This document shows, piece after piece, positions 1 through 11,122 of a DNA stretch of 64,000 bases. A program made the translations under genes and the position numbers. The notes under the pieces were generated by a model. It was not told the origin of the DNA, searched no databases, and saw only the letters and a list, made by a program, of their open reading frames with translations. How positions within the stretch are numbered: the stretch's first letter is position 1; every line of letters begins with the position of its first letter. The stretch lies in contig OX579635.1 in assembly GCA_951230915.1 (NCBI GenBank), forward strand, positions 14,632,001 to 14,696,000. Reading direction: 5' to 3'. The DNA is from Antitrichia curtipendula (Eukaryota; Streptophyta; Bryopsida; Hypnales; Leucodontaceae).

Positions 1-803
1 CACATGCCAACTTTGGAATCACACTTGAGTGCTATCAACAACCTTCGACGTTGTTGCATACATTGTTGTTGTTGGGAGGTTTAGTAGTGTTTAGACCAGG
101 GTCCACAGTCCCCTTAAAAGGAATGGGGTATTCATTTACATCAAGGTGTTGAGATTTGGTTACCAAATTTCACACCTTTGAAATTGATGGTTTAGACAAA
201 ATATATCTTGCACATTGGACATCCCAAGATAATAGCATAGAAAAATTTGAAAATTTCACTAGTCAGAGGACATCAAAATGAGAAGATTTAGGCGCGGAGA
301 CCTTGAGGTTGCAAAAGTCTCCCAAATCCAAGACAAGTGAAGGAGCACCATCAATTCCACTTCCGCGGCGAGAATTGTCAAGTTAGAAGAAAAGTCACGA
401 TCCGATAAGTCTTGCGGCTCTTAGTCCCTCTTGTTTCCTTCAAAAGACGCAAGTATTCAATCGCATATCCATGCTTCTCTTCACTTCTATTATTGAGAAT
501 TTAGTAAATACAATTGTTTCGAGATTATAGATCAAATTTCAAGAAACTCTTCATGAAAGAACCATTCTATACTTGACTAATTGATAGTTTATATTTCAAT
601 AATTATATTTGTCTTCTAGATAATGCAAAGTTCATTCACACAAATGATTCTAGTGTTTTTAGGTATAAAATAGTTTAGTTACAACAATGTGTTGAATTGG
701 GACTATATAATTGCACTCACATTCTTTCCACTCTCAATATAGCCAAATTTAGATCAAGTTTTGAATATGAATGTATGTAGTTCAAAAGAGTATGTTTTTT
801 TAT
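1..803 (+). repeat. Left arm of 803-bp inverted repeat
   Basis: Compared in 60-base blocks with the reverse complement of 45471-46273, this arm differs only near positions 195 and 511. The match stops sharply at 803, where the left side continues agacttcaac and the right side does not. No open reading frame in it looks like a gene. Near identity implies recent duplication, recent mobility or gene conversion. Confidence 0.95.
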
Positions 804-3205
804 AGACTTCAACCGGAATGCCTTTCTTCGATGTTGAAACAACTCTCCAATGCCCTTTGAAAACATGTAATGAGATAGAATAATAATGCATTGATCAAAT
901 GCTACCGTAGTAGGCAACTTTGAGAGTTTGCATGTCATTATGTAAAATAATTAGACCACCTTGCTTGAATTACATAAAATAATTTTGGACTGGGCTAGTG
1001 GCATGAAAATGATAGTCAACAAAGAGATACTTTGGAAGTGCATTCTCAAAGTAGCTATCTATTAGAACCTACACTGCTACACATACAAAAGTAAGCACAA
1101 TCATAACTTCATTATAAATTCAATCTTGAAAATACGGCCCTATATTTAAAAGTATGCATGGAGGACAATCAATCAATCATTTATGTGGGGATAGAGGTGC
1201 AAAACAGATCCATCAGCACAAAGAAGCTTAGCCAATTGGTGACATTCATTAATGAAACATGGATGAAAGAAGACAACATTATACATTGTCTAGCAACTTC
1301 ACCCAAATAGATCGTCATTCTACAACAAAAATTCTTACCAATGTACCTTCCGGAACACAAGTTTTCCTAGACCCAAATTCCATTTGACACTAAATCCCCT
1401 AACCTTGATTCTTCAACCCCAAACCCTTGGTTGCTTTTCCTATTGGTGGGGTGTTTGGTTCAGCTAGCTGGTACCTAGTTGGCTAGGTATTGCTGGATGA
1501 CTAGATATCTTGGCTAGCTAGATGCTTTGGCTCATTGGATAGCCCAACTTGTTAGGTTGATTTTTTTTATAATAATTGAGTGTGGGTGCTTTATCCTCAC
1601 CCTTTGAATAACTTGAATGCATCCAAGTTCTTAGTATTTTATCGTAGAAATATTGCCTATTAGGTGTCTAAATGTGCTGTCCAATACTCCAATTGTGCCT
1701 TTTTTTTAAATGACAATTAGTTTTTTTAATTTTTAATCTTGTTTTTCCTAAGTACAAGGCTAAACTAAATCAAATTGAAATTTGTAAACGATATGTTTTG
1801 GCTACGACTACTAGAACTAAATGTGATGAGGGGTTAGTCAAGCACAAAAGGACAAGGTTGTAAGTTGTAAATTTTGTATTGTCCTTTCCAAAATGATAAA
1901 GAATTTCAAGTCTGGACTAATTTCCTAAAAGTTATTTGCAGATGAATTCTAGCCTTAAAACTAACCTCAAAAACTTCATCCATTGATTTCTATTGTTTTT
2001 ACTATCAAAATTCACTTTGGATTTCTAGATTATTCTTAGATTTGATTCTTCTACCTAAATTCTAAACTTAACTTAAATTGGTCAAAATTTGTAGACTTTC
2101 ATCCAAAATTATTCCAAATCAAGTCAAAACTTCATCCTATTCTAACTTGCTCAATACTAAACTATCTAAGTTGTTTTAAAAATCTTACAATATTTTTTAA
2201 AATATTCCACTTTAACCTTGTTCCTTGATTCCACTTCAAGTTTTTACTTCAATTTATTTAATTGTTAATCCCTACTTTGACCTCTGATTCTACTTGCTAT
2301 TTTTAAATTTGAATAAATTGTATCTTAAAGGCCCTATTTTTAACTTTCTAAAAAGATTAAAACTTATACTTTTGAATTTTCTATAAAACATTACGGATGG
2401 ATGAAGTTTAGCCACTAATTGGTTCTTCCAACTTCATCCACTATTTTCTTTTATTTTAAAGTTTGAATTTTAGTTTTGCTTTTAGTATTGACTTTTGATT
2501 CTAATTTAGATTCTAAAATTTATTTTTTATTCCCTTGGATGACCTTCTAATTTTTCATCCACTTTTTAGTCTAAATTTCATCCAAGCGTAACTTTTGGAA
2601 TTTTAATCTATTTTTTAATGTGTAATAGCTTTTTAAAAAGCTAATGAAAATTCCTAACTATTTTTACTTTTATTTTTTGGTTTTCTAATTGTCCTAATGG
2701 TTTGAACCTAAACACTAATTCTAATGCTATTGTTTAAATATGAATTCAGTTTTTTTTATGAAAATAAAATAATTGGAGAATAAAATTACAAACTTACCAT
2801 AAATTTGGTGGCTCTGATTTCTCCGTCTTCATTCACTATGATCATGATGCCATTCTGCTCCCTTTCCAATTCCATTTTGTACTCCTTGTATTTAAAGGTT
2901 GTATTTTGTAGACTCATGCAATGGACTTGAAGAAATTTAAATCTTTTTTCTTTTGGTTCCCTTCTTTTCTTTTTTCTCCTACTTCTTTTCCATGTTTTCT
3001 TTTTTCTCTTAAGATGTTTTTTGGAATAAAAATCCTATTGAATCTAATCTCTAAATGCTTTGCTAAATTGTTTTGAAACCAAACAATATTCAAGATAAGC
3101 TTGCTTAACCTATTTTAACTAATAACTAAATTTTAAAATGAATTGAAGTCAAGTATTCCTCCATTTGGTTTTTTCCTTTGTCTCTAATTGAAAGTCCATC
3201 CTCGT
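804..3205. other. AT-rich stretch without a recognisable gene
   Basis: I see no coding potential. There is a short run of GGCTAG/CTAGCT-type motifs around 1450-1550 and many dispersed T-rich runs. The rest looks like decayed repeat DNA. Confidence 0.6.
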
Positions 3206-3209
3206 TTAA

Positions 3210-3455
3210 CCCTAAAAGACCAAAGTCTTTTTTCTGCCCCAAAACACTCAAAACTGCCATTTCTATAGCAAAGAGTAAAAAAATTGAAATTTTTTTTATT
3301 TGCACATATAACCATAGGATCTTACACCTAACTATTATGAAAATGTGTGCAAAAAATTTCAAATTTTTTGACCACATAGATTGCAAGATATCTGCGTTTG
3401 AAGTGGAAAAAAAGAATTTTTCAGCACATTGCGGGACTAGATTTTTTTATTTTGA
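3210..3455 (+). mobile_element. Left-end fragment of the TTAA-flanked MITE family
   Basis: The fragment starts as TTAA followed by CCCTAAAAGACC. It continues with the phrase AAAACTGCCATTTCTATAGC, which is also seen in reverse near 10560-10580 and, in variant form, in other family copies. It stops after a segment matching the reverse complement of about 10390-10480. No right end is present, so this is a truncated copy. Confidence 0.6.
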
Positions 3456-5240
3456 ATTTGGTCGCTTAGTCCAGCTTTGATTTGGAATTTGGGTTGCTGG
3501 TCAACTTAATTTATAATTTAAACCCCCCTCTTATAGAAATTAAACTAGCTTAGTCTATTTGAAATTCCAAAACTACTTGAATTCTAAGTGAAATTTATTC
3601 ATTTCTATTTTCAAATTTTGGAATTTGAAACCCCAGCCAAGCCACAAGGCTGGCTTTGAATTCTCGATGTTCAAATTTGATGCATGGTAAGGTAGGAGGC
3701 TCAAACTCCAACTAGGCATTTAAAACCGCCCCTATGAAATAATTTGAAACAAAACAATGATCACTTGAAACGAATAAAAGTTTTTTTGGCAATGTATTGT
3801 CCTCTTCTTTGTGTCGTCAAATGATATGAAGTGGGTGGGAACTGTAGCATTTGTGTACAATTTAACAATTTACTGAAGTGCACTTTGTACTTTGCATATG
3901 AGTGCAATTGAATGTAATTTGCAATGGAAAATGAACATAAAAAACCTTGTGTTGAATCATTTTGTAATTGCCGTGAAAATTGAACAACTGCTAGTGCCAT
4001 GAGAATGGTTGAAAAGAACAATGGCTATGGCTTCTTCAATAATTATAAGAATGTTGTTTTGGCTGCTATGATTGCCAGTTTTAATTACATGTTTGGCCAA
4101 CTTCTTTATACTTCTTTTATTTTAAAACAAAACAAAACTTCATGAAGTATAAAGTTCTTGTCTTGCAAATAAATCAATAAAAAATGAAAAAAGTATACAG
4201 TTACGTCTTCAATTTTATTAAAAAAGTAAGCCACATGACATGGCTATTGAGCCATCAAATTATGACAAGCTACACAGTAACTCTAAGAATTCACTACACT
4301 AAAAGAGGAAGCATATAAGTTCTACATACTATAGTCACCACAAAATCACAGGCAAGAAGTTACTCTAATCTACTATGTCATCTGGAAATAAGTGCATGCT
4401 TAAATGTATCAATTTCATCAATTAACAAATAGTAGCATCTATAATATGAGTGACAAAAGTCAGTTAGATGAAGGTACAGATGGAGATAGGGAGAGCTACG
4501 AGTAGGATGTCACAAGAAAGCAACTTTTGAGATTTCATAGAAGAAGAGGATGAGTTTGACAACAACCTGAATGCCAAGCTATTTGAATGGACGGACCAAC
4601 AAGTGGAAAAATAGCCATTCCGAGATCTAATGGCGATAGGGGTCTTTGACAAGGATAGAGAATCTGAAGAAGAGTGGAGAGTGCAAGTTGAAGTCCACCA
4701 TAGAGGAACAGACCTACGTAAGCTTTCAAGCGCACTGTCAAGCTCAGTCACAAGCAAAGGAAATACCTTGATGGAGCAAGGTTGAACCAATAACAGTGGA
4801 AGGAAGTCCACAACGGTGCAACGACAAATTTTATCGGTCAACAAGAGCGGATGAAGCTGAACTTCATCGACGAGCATGAGTACACATACCCGATCTACAT
4901 TTGTCCGCAAGAATCTCTACATGGGAGCGGTGCTCTCTCCTAAGGCATGACAGGGCAGTGCACCAACCAAAGTCAACAGTCTTGAATGTTGACGTCAAGA
5001 TCGGAAGAATCGCCGCCCTAGGGACGGGCTACATGAAGTTTGCACTTCCTTAACTTTAGAAGCAACGGCTTGGCAAGAGATACATGCGAAACAATCAATT
5101 GAAAGAAGGGCCTTAGTGACGTAGAAGAAGCAACAACAATGCCAACTACAAGTATGAATATCAAACGCACTCCAAAATTGCAATTGTCCACAAAATGCCA
5201 AAGGTCAAAGTCCAATCCTAAAAGAAAATTCAATGGCAAC
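3456..5240. other. No recognisable gene; GC-richer patch at its right end
   Basis: Positions 3456-4440 are AT-rich with nothing identifiable. From about 4440 to 5240 the composition is more balanced and both strands hold short open frames, including a 148-codon frame on the minus strand (4464-4910). I cannot match these to a family. The patch may be the decayed upstream part of the pogo-like element that follows. Confidence 0.4.
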
Positions 5241-5244
5241 TAGA

Positions 5245-7590
5245 TTGCAGTGCAACTTCAGAATGCAGTTGTTGCCACTGATGATGGTGTATTTTAAGAG
5301 AAGCAAACCAAGATCATGGCATCTCCACTACTAGTCTGAGAGGACACCTATATGGAACAATACTTAATAAGGGGAGAAGTCAAAGGGGTGTCCTTATTGA
5401 TGATGAAAGAAAAGAACTTATTGAATACCTTTTGAAAATGCAAAATCTTGGTTTCTTTTTACTATTGAACAACTGAGAGAAAAAATTAGGATCCACAGAT
5501 ATGCTAGGGTCATCCCCTTCAAAGATGGGGTGCCAAGCCTAGGTTGGACCAAATGTTTTAAAAAAAGACACGAAAATGCAATGAAGAAATCACAAGCCTT
5601 AGAACCAAAAAAAGCTAAAAAGTTGTGTCCTAAAATAGTTGCCTCATTCTTTGAAAAACTTTAACCATTGTACAACACCCATAACTACTAACCTCAACAG
5701 ATTTGAAACTGTGACAAATCTAAGGCCCAAGCCGACATAGACAAAGGATCTTTTGTCATAGCCAAAAAAGGTCCCAAAACGCAAAAACGTTCATATAGTA
5801 ACACCAGATCAAAGGGAATGGCTATTTGTTCTATCTTGCATCAATGCTAAGGAAGAAAGATTATCAAACTTCTATATCTTCAAACTAAGAGAGAAGGAAA
5901 ACTAGGAACTTTTTAAAGAAATTGGGAGAGAAGGGTGTTGTAATGGCAATGCAACCAAAGGCATGGATGACTCACTACCTTTTTAACCCCTAAGCGCTCA
6001 AACGACCATTTTATGGTCGCTGCCCGACTTCGGGCAGATTTTTCGGGCAGAAAAAAACTTTTTTCAAATTTTTTTTTTTCAATTTTTTTAAAAGATTGGA
6101 TTGTCTTTCAATATTTATATTCAAAACTAAGATCGCTACGGTCAAACAAAAACTATAAGAGAAATAGCACAAAGAGTCTAGTATTGCCTAGTGTTGAAAA
6201 ACTTACTATTTGGGGAAAGTGTTGGTGTTTTCATTACTGGATCTTATGCATTTTTTCACAAATCAATAGAAACCACAATTTTGACCAATCAAAAAAAAAA
6301 TCAATTGCTAAAGATAGAAATTGTATTTTTGGTGAATTTTTGAAGTTATATCTTCAAAATTCATTTGAAGAGAATCTAAAATTAATTTTATAATTTTGAC
6401 CATACGGATATTTTCTTCTTTTTGTGCTTCACATTATCTATTTGAACACAAACTTCAAAAAAGTTGTAGAACTTATATTTTATAACACATTTGTGTTTTG
6501 TCCAAACCCCTTGGGCTTTTAGGGGTTAAAGCATGGACGTTCCATTTTTTTTTTATTGTTTTCAAATTATATGGCATTTCTCCATCTAACAAATGCTTGT
6601 TGATCCTAGATGGGCATAGCCCACATGTGACTTTGGAGGTTAGCAAGATGGCTATGGCAAGAGGTTTGGACTTACTACCTTTCAAGCTATCCTTCCGTGC
6701 CTACAAAGACAAGTAGACACTCTCTCACAAGGGGAAACTACCAATTAAAGAGGACCTAGCGCAGTGGGTGTCACAAGCATTGAAGAGAGCCTTTAAGCAT
6801 CAAGAACATCACCAAGGGATTTGAAATTACATGTATATATCCTATATTAAATCAAGTGCAATGCTATCTAAAATGGGGCCTAGTGAAGCATGCTACTTTA
6901 GCCATGCAAAATCAACCAAAGATAACACTCAAAGAAGTTCAAGTCAACCTCACCAAAAGAACCAACTTAAATAGTGGAAAATAGAGGAAATTTTTGAGGA
7001 AATACCATTAGACATTCCTAACCGCCAACAATACTATGTAGAAGTCGATGGTGATAATTCCAAAGTTCAAGGGCAACATGTGGCAAGTGACATTTCCAAT
7101 GTCAATGACACAAGCACAATGCAAGGGTAAGAAGGTGGATATACAAACACTTTCAGTGAATTGTTGGAACTACCAAAAGTACAACTTCCTTCCATGTCAA
7201 ACACATATGGAGCCTAAAATAGACTACCAAAAATTGATCCCCCTGAAAGAAGAGCAACATATTAAAGAGCTCACAGACATTGCCACCAAAGAAGAAGCTG
7301 CCAAAGGAAGAAAAAAAAGTAAGTTCAAAATGGAAATAAACAAGGAGAAGAGAGCAGAGGAAAAAATGATGAAGTTGCAAGCTTAAGAAGCAAGGGCAGA
7401 ACTAGAAAGATCCAAGAGAAGACATAAAGAATTGTGGAGCTTGAAAAATGTTAAAGCACTAGAAGACAAACTTCATGCTGCTATAAAAGCTAACGCACCT
7501 ACTCAAGGTTACAAAGCACCCTATTGTGGGAGTTTGAAGAAGATTGAAGGACGACAGGAAATAAAGCAATAATGCAACGTTCAAGTGGAG
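5245..7590 (+). pseudogene. Relic pogo/Tigger-like (DDE_1) transposase, interrupted by a MITE
   Basis: Read across frames, the plus strand gives the outline of a pogo-like transposase. A psq-type helix-turn-helix segment comes first (HGISTTSLRGHLYG at ~5315-5360, then LIDDERKELIEYLLKMQNLGF). A CENP-B-like HTH segment follows (~5480-5640). Next comes the first catalytic block, NCDKSKAQADIDKGSFVIAK, where family members usually have N-x-D-E-T/K-G, and then MAMQPKAWMTHYLF at ~5940-5980. The TTAA-flanked MITE at 5987-6525 splits the gene here. The second catalytic block, LLILDGHSPHV, lies at ~6595-6630. A basic, lysine/glutamate-rich tail reaches ~7580. Many stops and frameshifts separate the blocks and I do not see the third aspartate. 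In living elements this enzyme cuts and joins transposon ends in the nucleus; this copy cannot encode one. Confidence 0.75.
5987..6525. mobile_element. 539-bp MITE with TTAA flanks and CCCCTAA ends (piggyBac-like)
   Basis: The left end is TTAA (5983-5986) followed by CCCCTAAGCGC. The right end is GGGCTTTTAGGGG followed by TTAA (6526-6529). A TTAA duplication next to CCC..GGG ends is the signature of piggyBac-type insertions. There is no transposase inside, so the element is non-autonomous. It sits inside the pogo-like relic and is younger than that gene. Confidence 0.7.
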
Positions 7591-7821
7591 ATGGAAGGAC
7601 TTTTATATATAAAAAAGTTATTAGCAATAAGGTTGGAGAGACCTACCTGCAATTTTTGGACTGTAGCTAAAGAGAAAATTGATGCAAAGCCAAGCAATTC
7701 AATTGCTTGCTGTTGCATTCATGCACTTCAACCAACATAGCCAACAATCACATCACAATGTCAGCAATTTGTATTCTACATTGTTGATTCAATGCTTTAG
7801 TTTTTGGTATGGACTAACTAG
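7591..7821. other. Remnant between the pogo relic and the CACTA insertion
   Basis: Short open frames only. This sequence, together with 9138-9696, is probably the tail of the decayed pogo-like element that the CACTA element entered. Confidence 0.4.
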
Positions 7822-9134
7822 CACTATAAGAAAGCCGTGTTTTTTTTTTTGTTGGAAAAAACAGGAGAAGGCGTCTTGGTTGACGCGGGAGTAATCAGCG
7901 CTGATGTCTCCTAAAATCCGTTCAATTTGACAGGCAAAAAACGTGCTAAAATCACAGCAAACGCGTCGTTTTCTAGCATGTTTTTTTGAAACGTCACACA
8001 TGACAAGGTGAAGAAAGGTCCGGAGAAGTTGACACGTAGAGGCCACATCAGCGCCACGTCAGCGCCACATGCTCGACCACTGCCACGTCATCTTTTTTTT
8101 CATCCATACCGTTGCCGACGTGGTCTTTGACGTGGAGGCGGGAAATTGTGACGTCATCATTGACGTGGAGGCCACGTCAGCTTATTTTTGTATCATTTGA
8201 ATATTTTAATGGTGTTTTTTGAGACGTCAAATTAGACATTTTTTGCAACGTCAAATTACACGTTTTTTCAAACATCAATTGCTACATATCCTATCTACAA
8301 GGCAATATCAATAAAAATTTAATATTTAATATAAATTAAAAAAATGAAATGAACAAACAAAATTTCTAAATTCAATAAAAATCGAAGAAAACTTACCATC
8401 AACCATTAAGAGAATTTTTAATGGCCAAATGAAGGAATTACTTCATTAAAAGTCAATAAAAATGAAGGGTAAAGAGATTGTATTTATATCCATTCTCTGC
8501 CCATAGAAAGACAAACAATATGGGATAAGTAGAATATGGCTATTTCACTTGTCTACATAGTGACATTGTTACTGACGCGCGTGTACATGTTTTTTCAAAC
8601 ATAGAGATGTTGTTTCAGACATCTTGATATTTTTGTGGACATTTCACTTTGAACACAATTTTTGTTTGATATATCCCATATCAATTGTCTCTCTTCCTAC
8701 CTCCCCACTTGTATAAAGACCATATGTTTTCATCCATAGAACACATTCATTTTCATCCATCTATTTTCTTTTTTTTTGGAAAGCATGCCACGTCACTGCC
8801 CTTTCCCTAAAATATTTATATAAGGTCAATATTTTTCCATTGACCGTAGTAAATTTTAGTAATTTATCCATAGTCAAAGTGGACTTCATGCTGACGTGGC
8901 AGTCTATGTTTTTTGGGATGTTACAACAAAACATGAGCTTGTTTTTTCAAACATCGTTAAGAACATCTCTGTTTACGGTGACATCTACTTGTTCTCCAAC
9001 TTAGTCACACACGTTTTCCGCAACATCAAATCAAATTCACACTTTTGCACTTGTTCACTGCTTAACGCGTGACATCTTAACAAACATGACACGTTTCGGT
9101 CCAACGGCAGCAAAAACGCGGTTTTCTTATAGTG
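7822..9134. mobile_element. 1313-bp non-autonomous CACTA-type transposon
   Basis: The element begins CACTATAAGAAAGCC and ends GGTTTTCTTATAGTG, a good terminal inverted repeat of about 13-20 bp starting with CACTA. Both sides carry the 3-bp target duplication TAG (7819-7821 and 9135-9137), as expected for the CACTA (En/Spm) superfamily. Inside are repeated GCCACGTCAGC and TGACGTCA-like motifs (8040-8180) and the subterminal phrase ACGTCAAATTA repeated twice (8222-8265). These are plausible transposase-binding or bZIP-type sites. There is no transposase gene. Confidence 0.85.
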
Positions 9135-10590
9135 TAGACCATAGTAAGACTACATTGTCAAATAACATTATTTGTTTCTATAGCAAAGGAGGAAAACGCA
9201 GAGCAGGGTAGCATTTTGATGTAGGTTAATGCTGCCATTGAAAGACATTGTAGAAGCGGCGGACCTAAGGCAACATAAAGAAGAAGTTAAAAGGGCAAAG
9301 GATGGACTCAACATGAGCAACAAGTGCTGAAGAATAGAATAGTCACAAAATTGAGCAATTGACAGAGGAAAGAGACATTGGCGTGCGCATGAAGAAGATG
9401 ACCTTGATTGAACGTGATTGACTATACTTAAATGATTGTTAGAGGGCTGCCTAGCTTCGATGGCAACCTTGGGTAGGAATTAGAGTGGTAGGAAATACAT
9501 TTGGGAGGAACGCCACTGGAGGCAATGGCTCCTTCTGCGGTGTTGTTGACTTGAGACGAGACTAACAGACAACATAGATGCTACATTGGGTCCTTTTTTA
9601 TTATAATTTTGCATAAGCTAAGGCAAAATAGAACTCCAGTGAGACTTTGCCTTATTTTGGTTTAACGAAGATTCTTCTACAATTCACGTAGACACTTTAA
9701 CCCCTAAAGGTCCGTTGTCCGTTTGGGGGACAAATGGGTTTTCGGGCAGGTACCTACGAGCTGAAATTTTCTCCTGATTTTTTGAAAATTTTTTTGGAGG
9801 TAGAAAATCTGATTAGCTTTATGGGAATATAATTTTTTTCACAATCGGTGCCCGGGAAAAAAAGTTATGCCCAAATAAGCTCAAAACAGTGTTCGAGGGG
9901 CAGCAAAAAAAATTTGCAATTTTTTTTTTTTTTTTTCTAATTTTTTTTTCTTATAGATTATATTTTTGTCTATCTGAAAAGCTTTGATTCATTTCATTTG
10001 GATTTTTTATGAGAATGTTATGGACAAGCTTGTTTTTCGGGCACTTAGAGCATCTTTCTGAAAAAATAACTTGTAGGATTCATTTCTGAATGTAATTTTT
10101 ATAATTTTTCAAAAAAAAAAGTTCCACAAGGTTTATTTTTTTTGCTAGAACAATCTCACCATTGGGATTAGTGCTTTTTAATTCCATATAAAAGATATTA
10201 ATATTTTAGATTTTCTTTCTATCTTGTACCTACTTCTATTTAACAATTTTTTTAATAATGAAAATTAAGTTTTTTTGAATTTTCTTTTTTTTCCTAGACT
10301 CTCAACTCAATTATCCACTATAAAGATTAAACGCTCAAAACTCTGTAGTGCAAAATATTTAAGTTAAAAATGTTCAAAGTCATAAAATCTAGTCCCGCAA
10401 TGTGCTGAAAAACTTGTTTTTTTCACTTTAAACGCAAATATCATACAATCTGTGCGGTCAAAAATTCTGAAATATTTTCCATACATTTTCATACTAGTTA
10501 GGTATAAGATCCTACGGTTAGATGTGAAAAGAAAACAATTTTCAATTTTTTTTACTCTTTGCTATAGAAATGGCAGTTTTGAGTGTTTTT

Positions 10591-10619
10591 AACACCGAAT
10601 TAGACATTCTTGCACTTGG
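10591..10619 (+). repeat. Left terminal inverted repeat of the 19.5-kb element
   Basis: The 29-bp arm starts AACACCGAATTAG and ends TTGCACTTGG. An inverted copy of the last ten bases follows directly (10620-10629), forming the 20-bp perfect palindrome TTGCACTTGGCCAAGTGCAA at 10610-10629. This is a likely binding site for an element-encoded protein. Confidence 0.85.
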
Positions 10620-11122
10620 CCAAGTGCAATGATCGTATGCAAAACTATTCACAAAAAATGTATTATCAAAATCTTGAGTACCCCCCAGGTTTTCAGGAGA
10701 TCAATTTTTAAATTTTATCATGCAATGCTATCACTTCGAATGCAAACTCTCTATGAGGATGCAATTTCAGTTATTCCAAGAGAAATACAAGTCCAACACA
10801 TAATATTTCTTCCTATCAATCATTTGATTTGGTCTCTTGTATTCACATTCATGCTCAGCACTTTGCAATTACATTCATGTTATAATATTTACATGCGTAT
10901 ACCATGTGTACAGCAGTATTCACTACGATTTTTGGAATATTTATTTATAAATCCAGAATGACATTGAAGGTTTAGCAACTACCTTCACATTTTTTAATTA
11001 TGTGCTCACACCAATCAAAAACCATACAATTATTCAAACATCTTCATAGTCTTTCAAAACTAGCACACAAGGTCTATACTCTCACACACCGTATTCTACC
11101 ATCACACGTACTACTATGTCTC

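Noticed and set aside
4464..4910. 148-codon minus-strand frame
   Set aside because: Leucine/serine-rich with no recognisable motif; it could be a shadow of a decayed plus-strand gene. Not supported as a gene.
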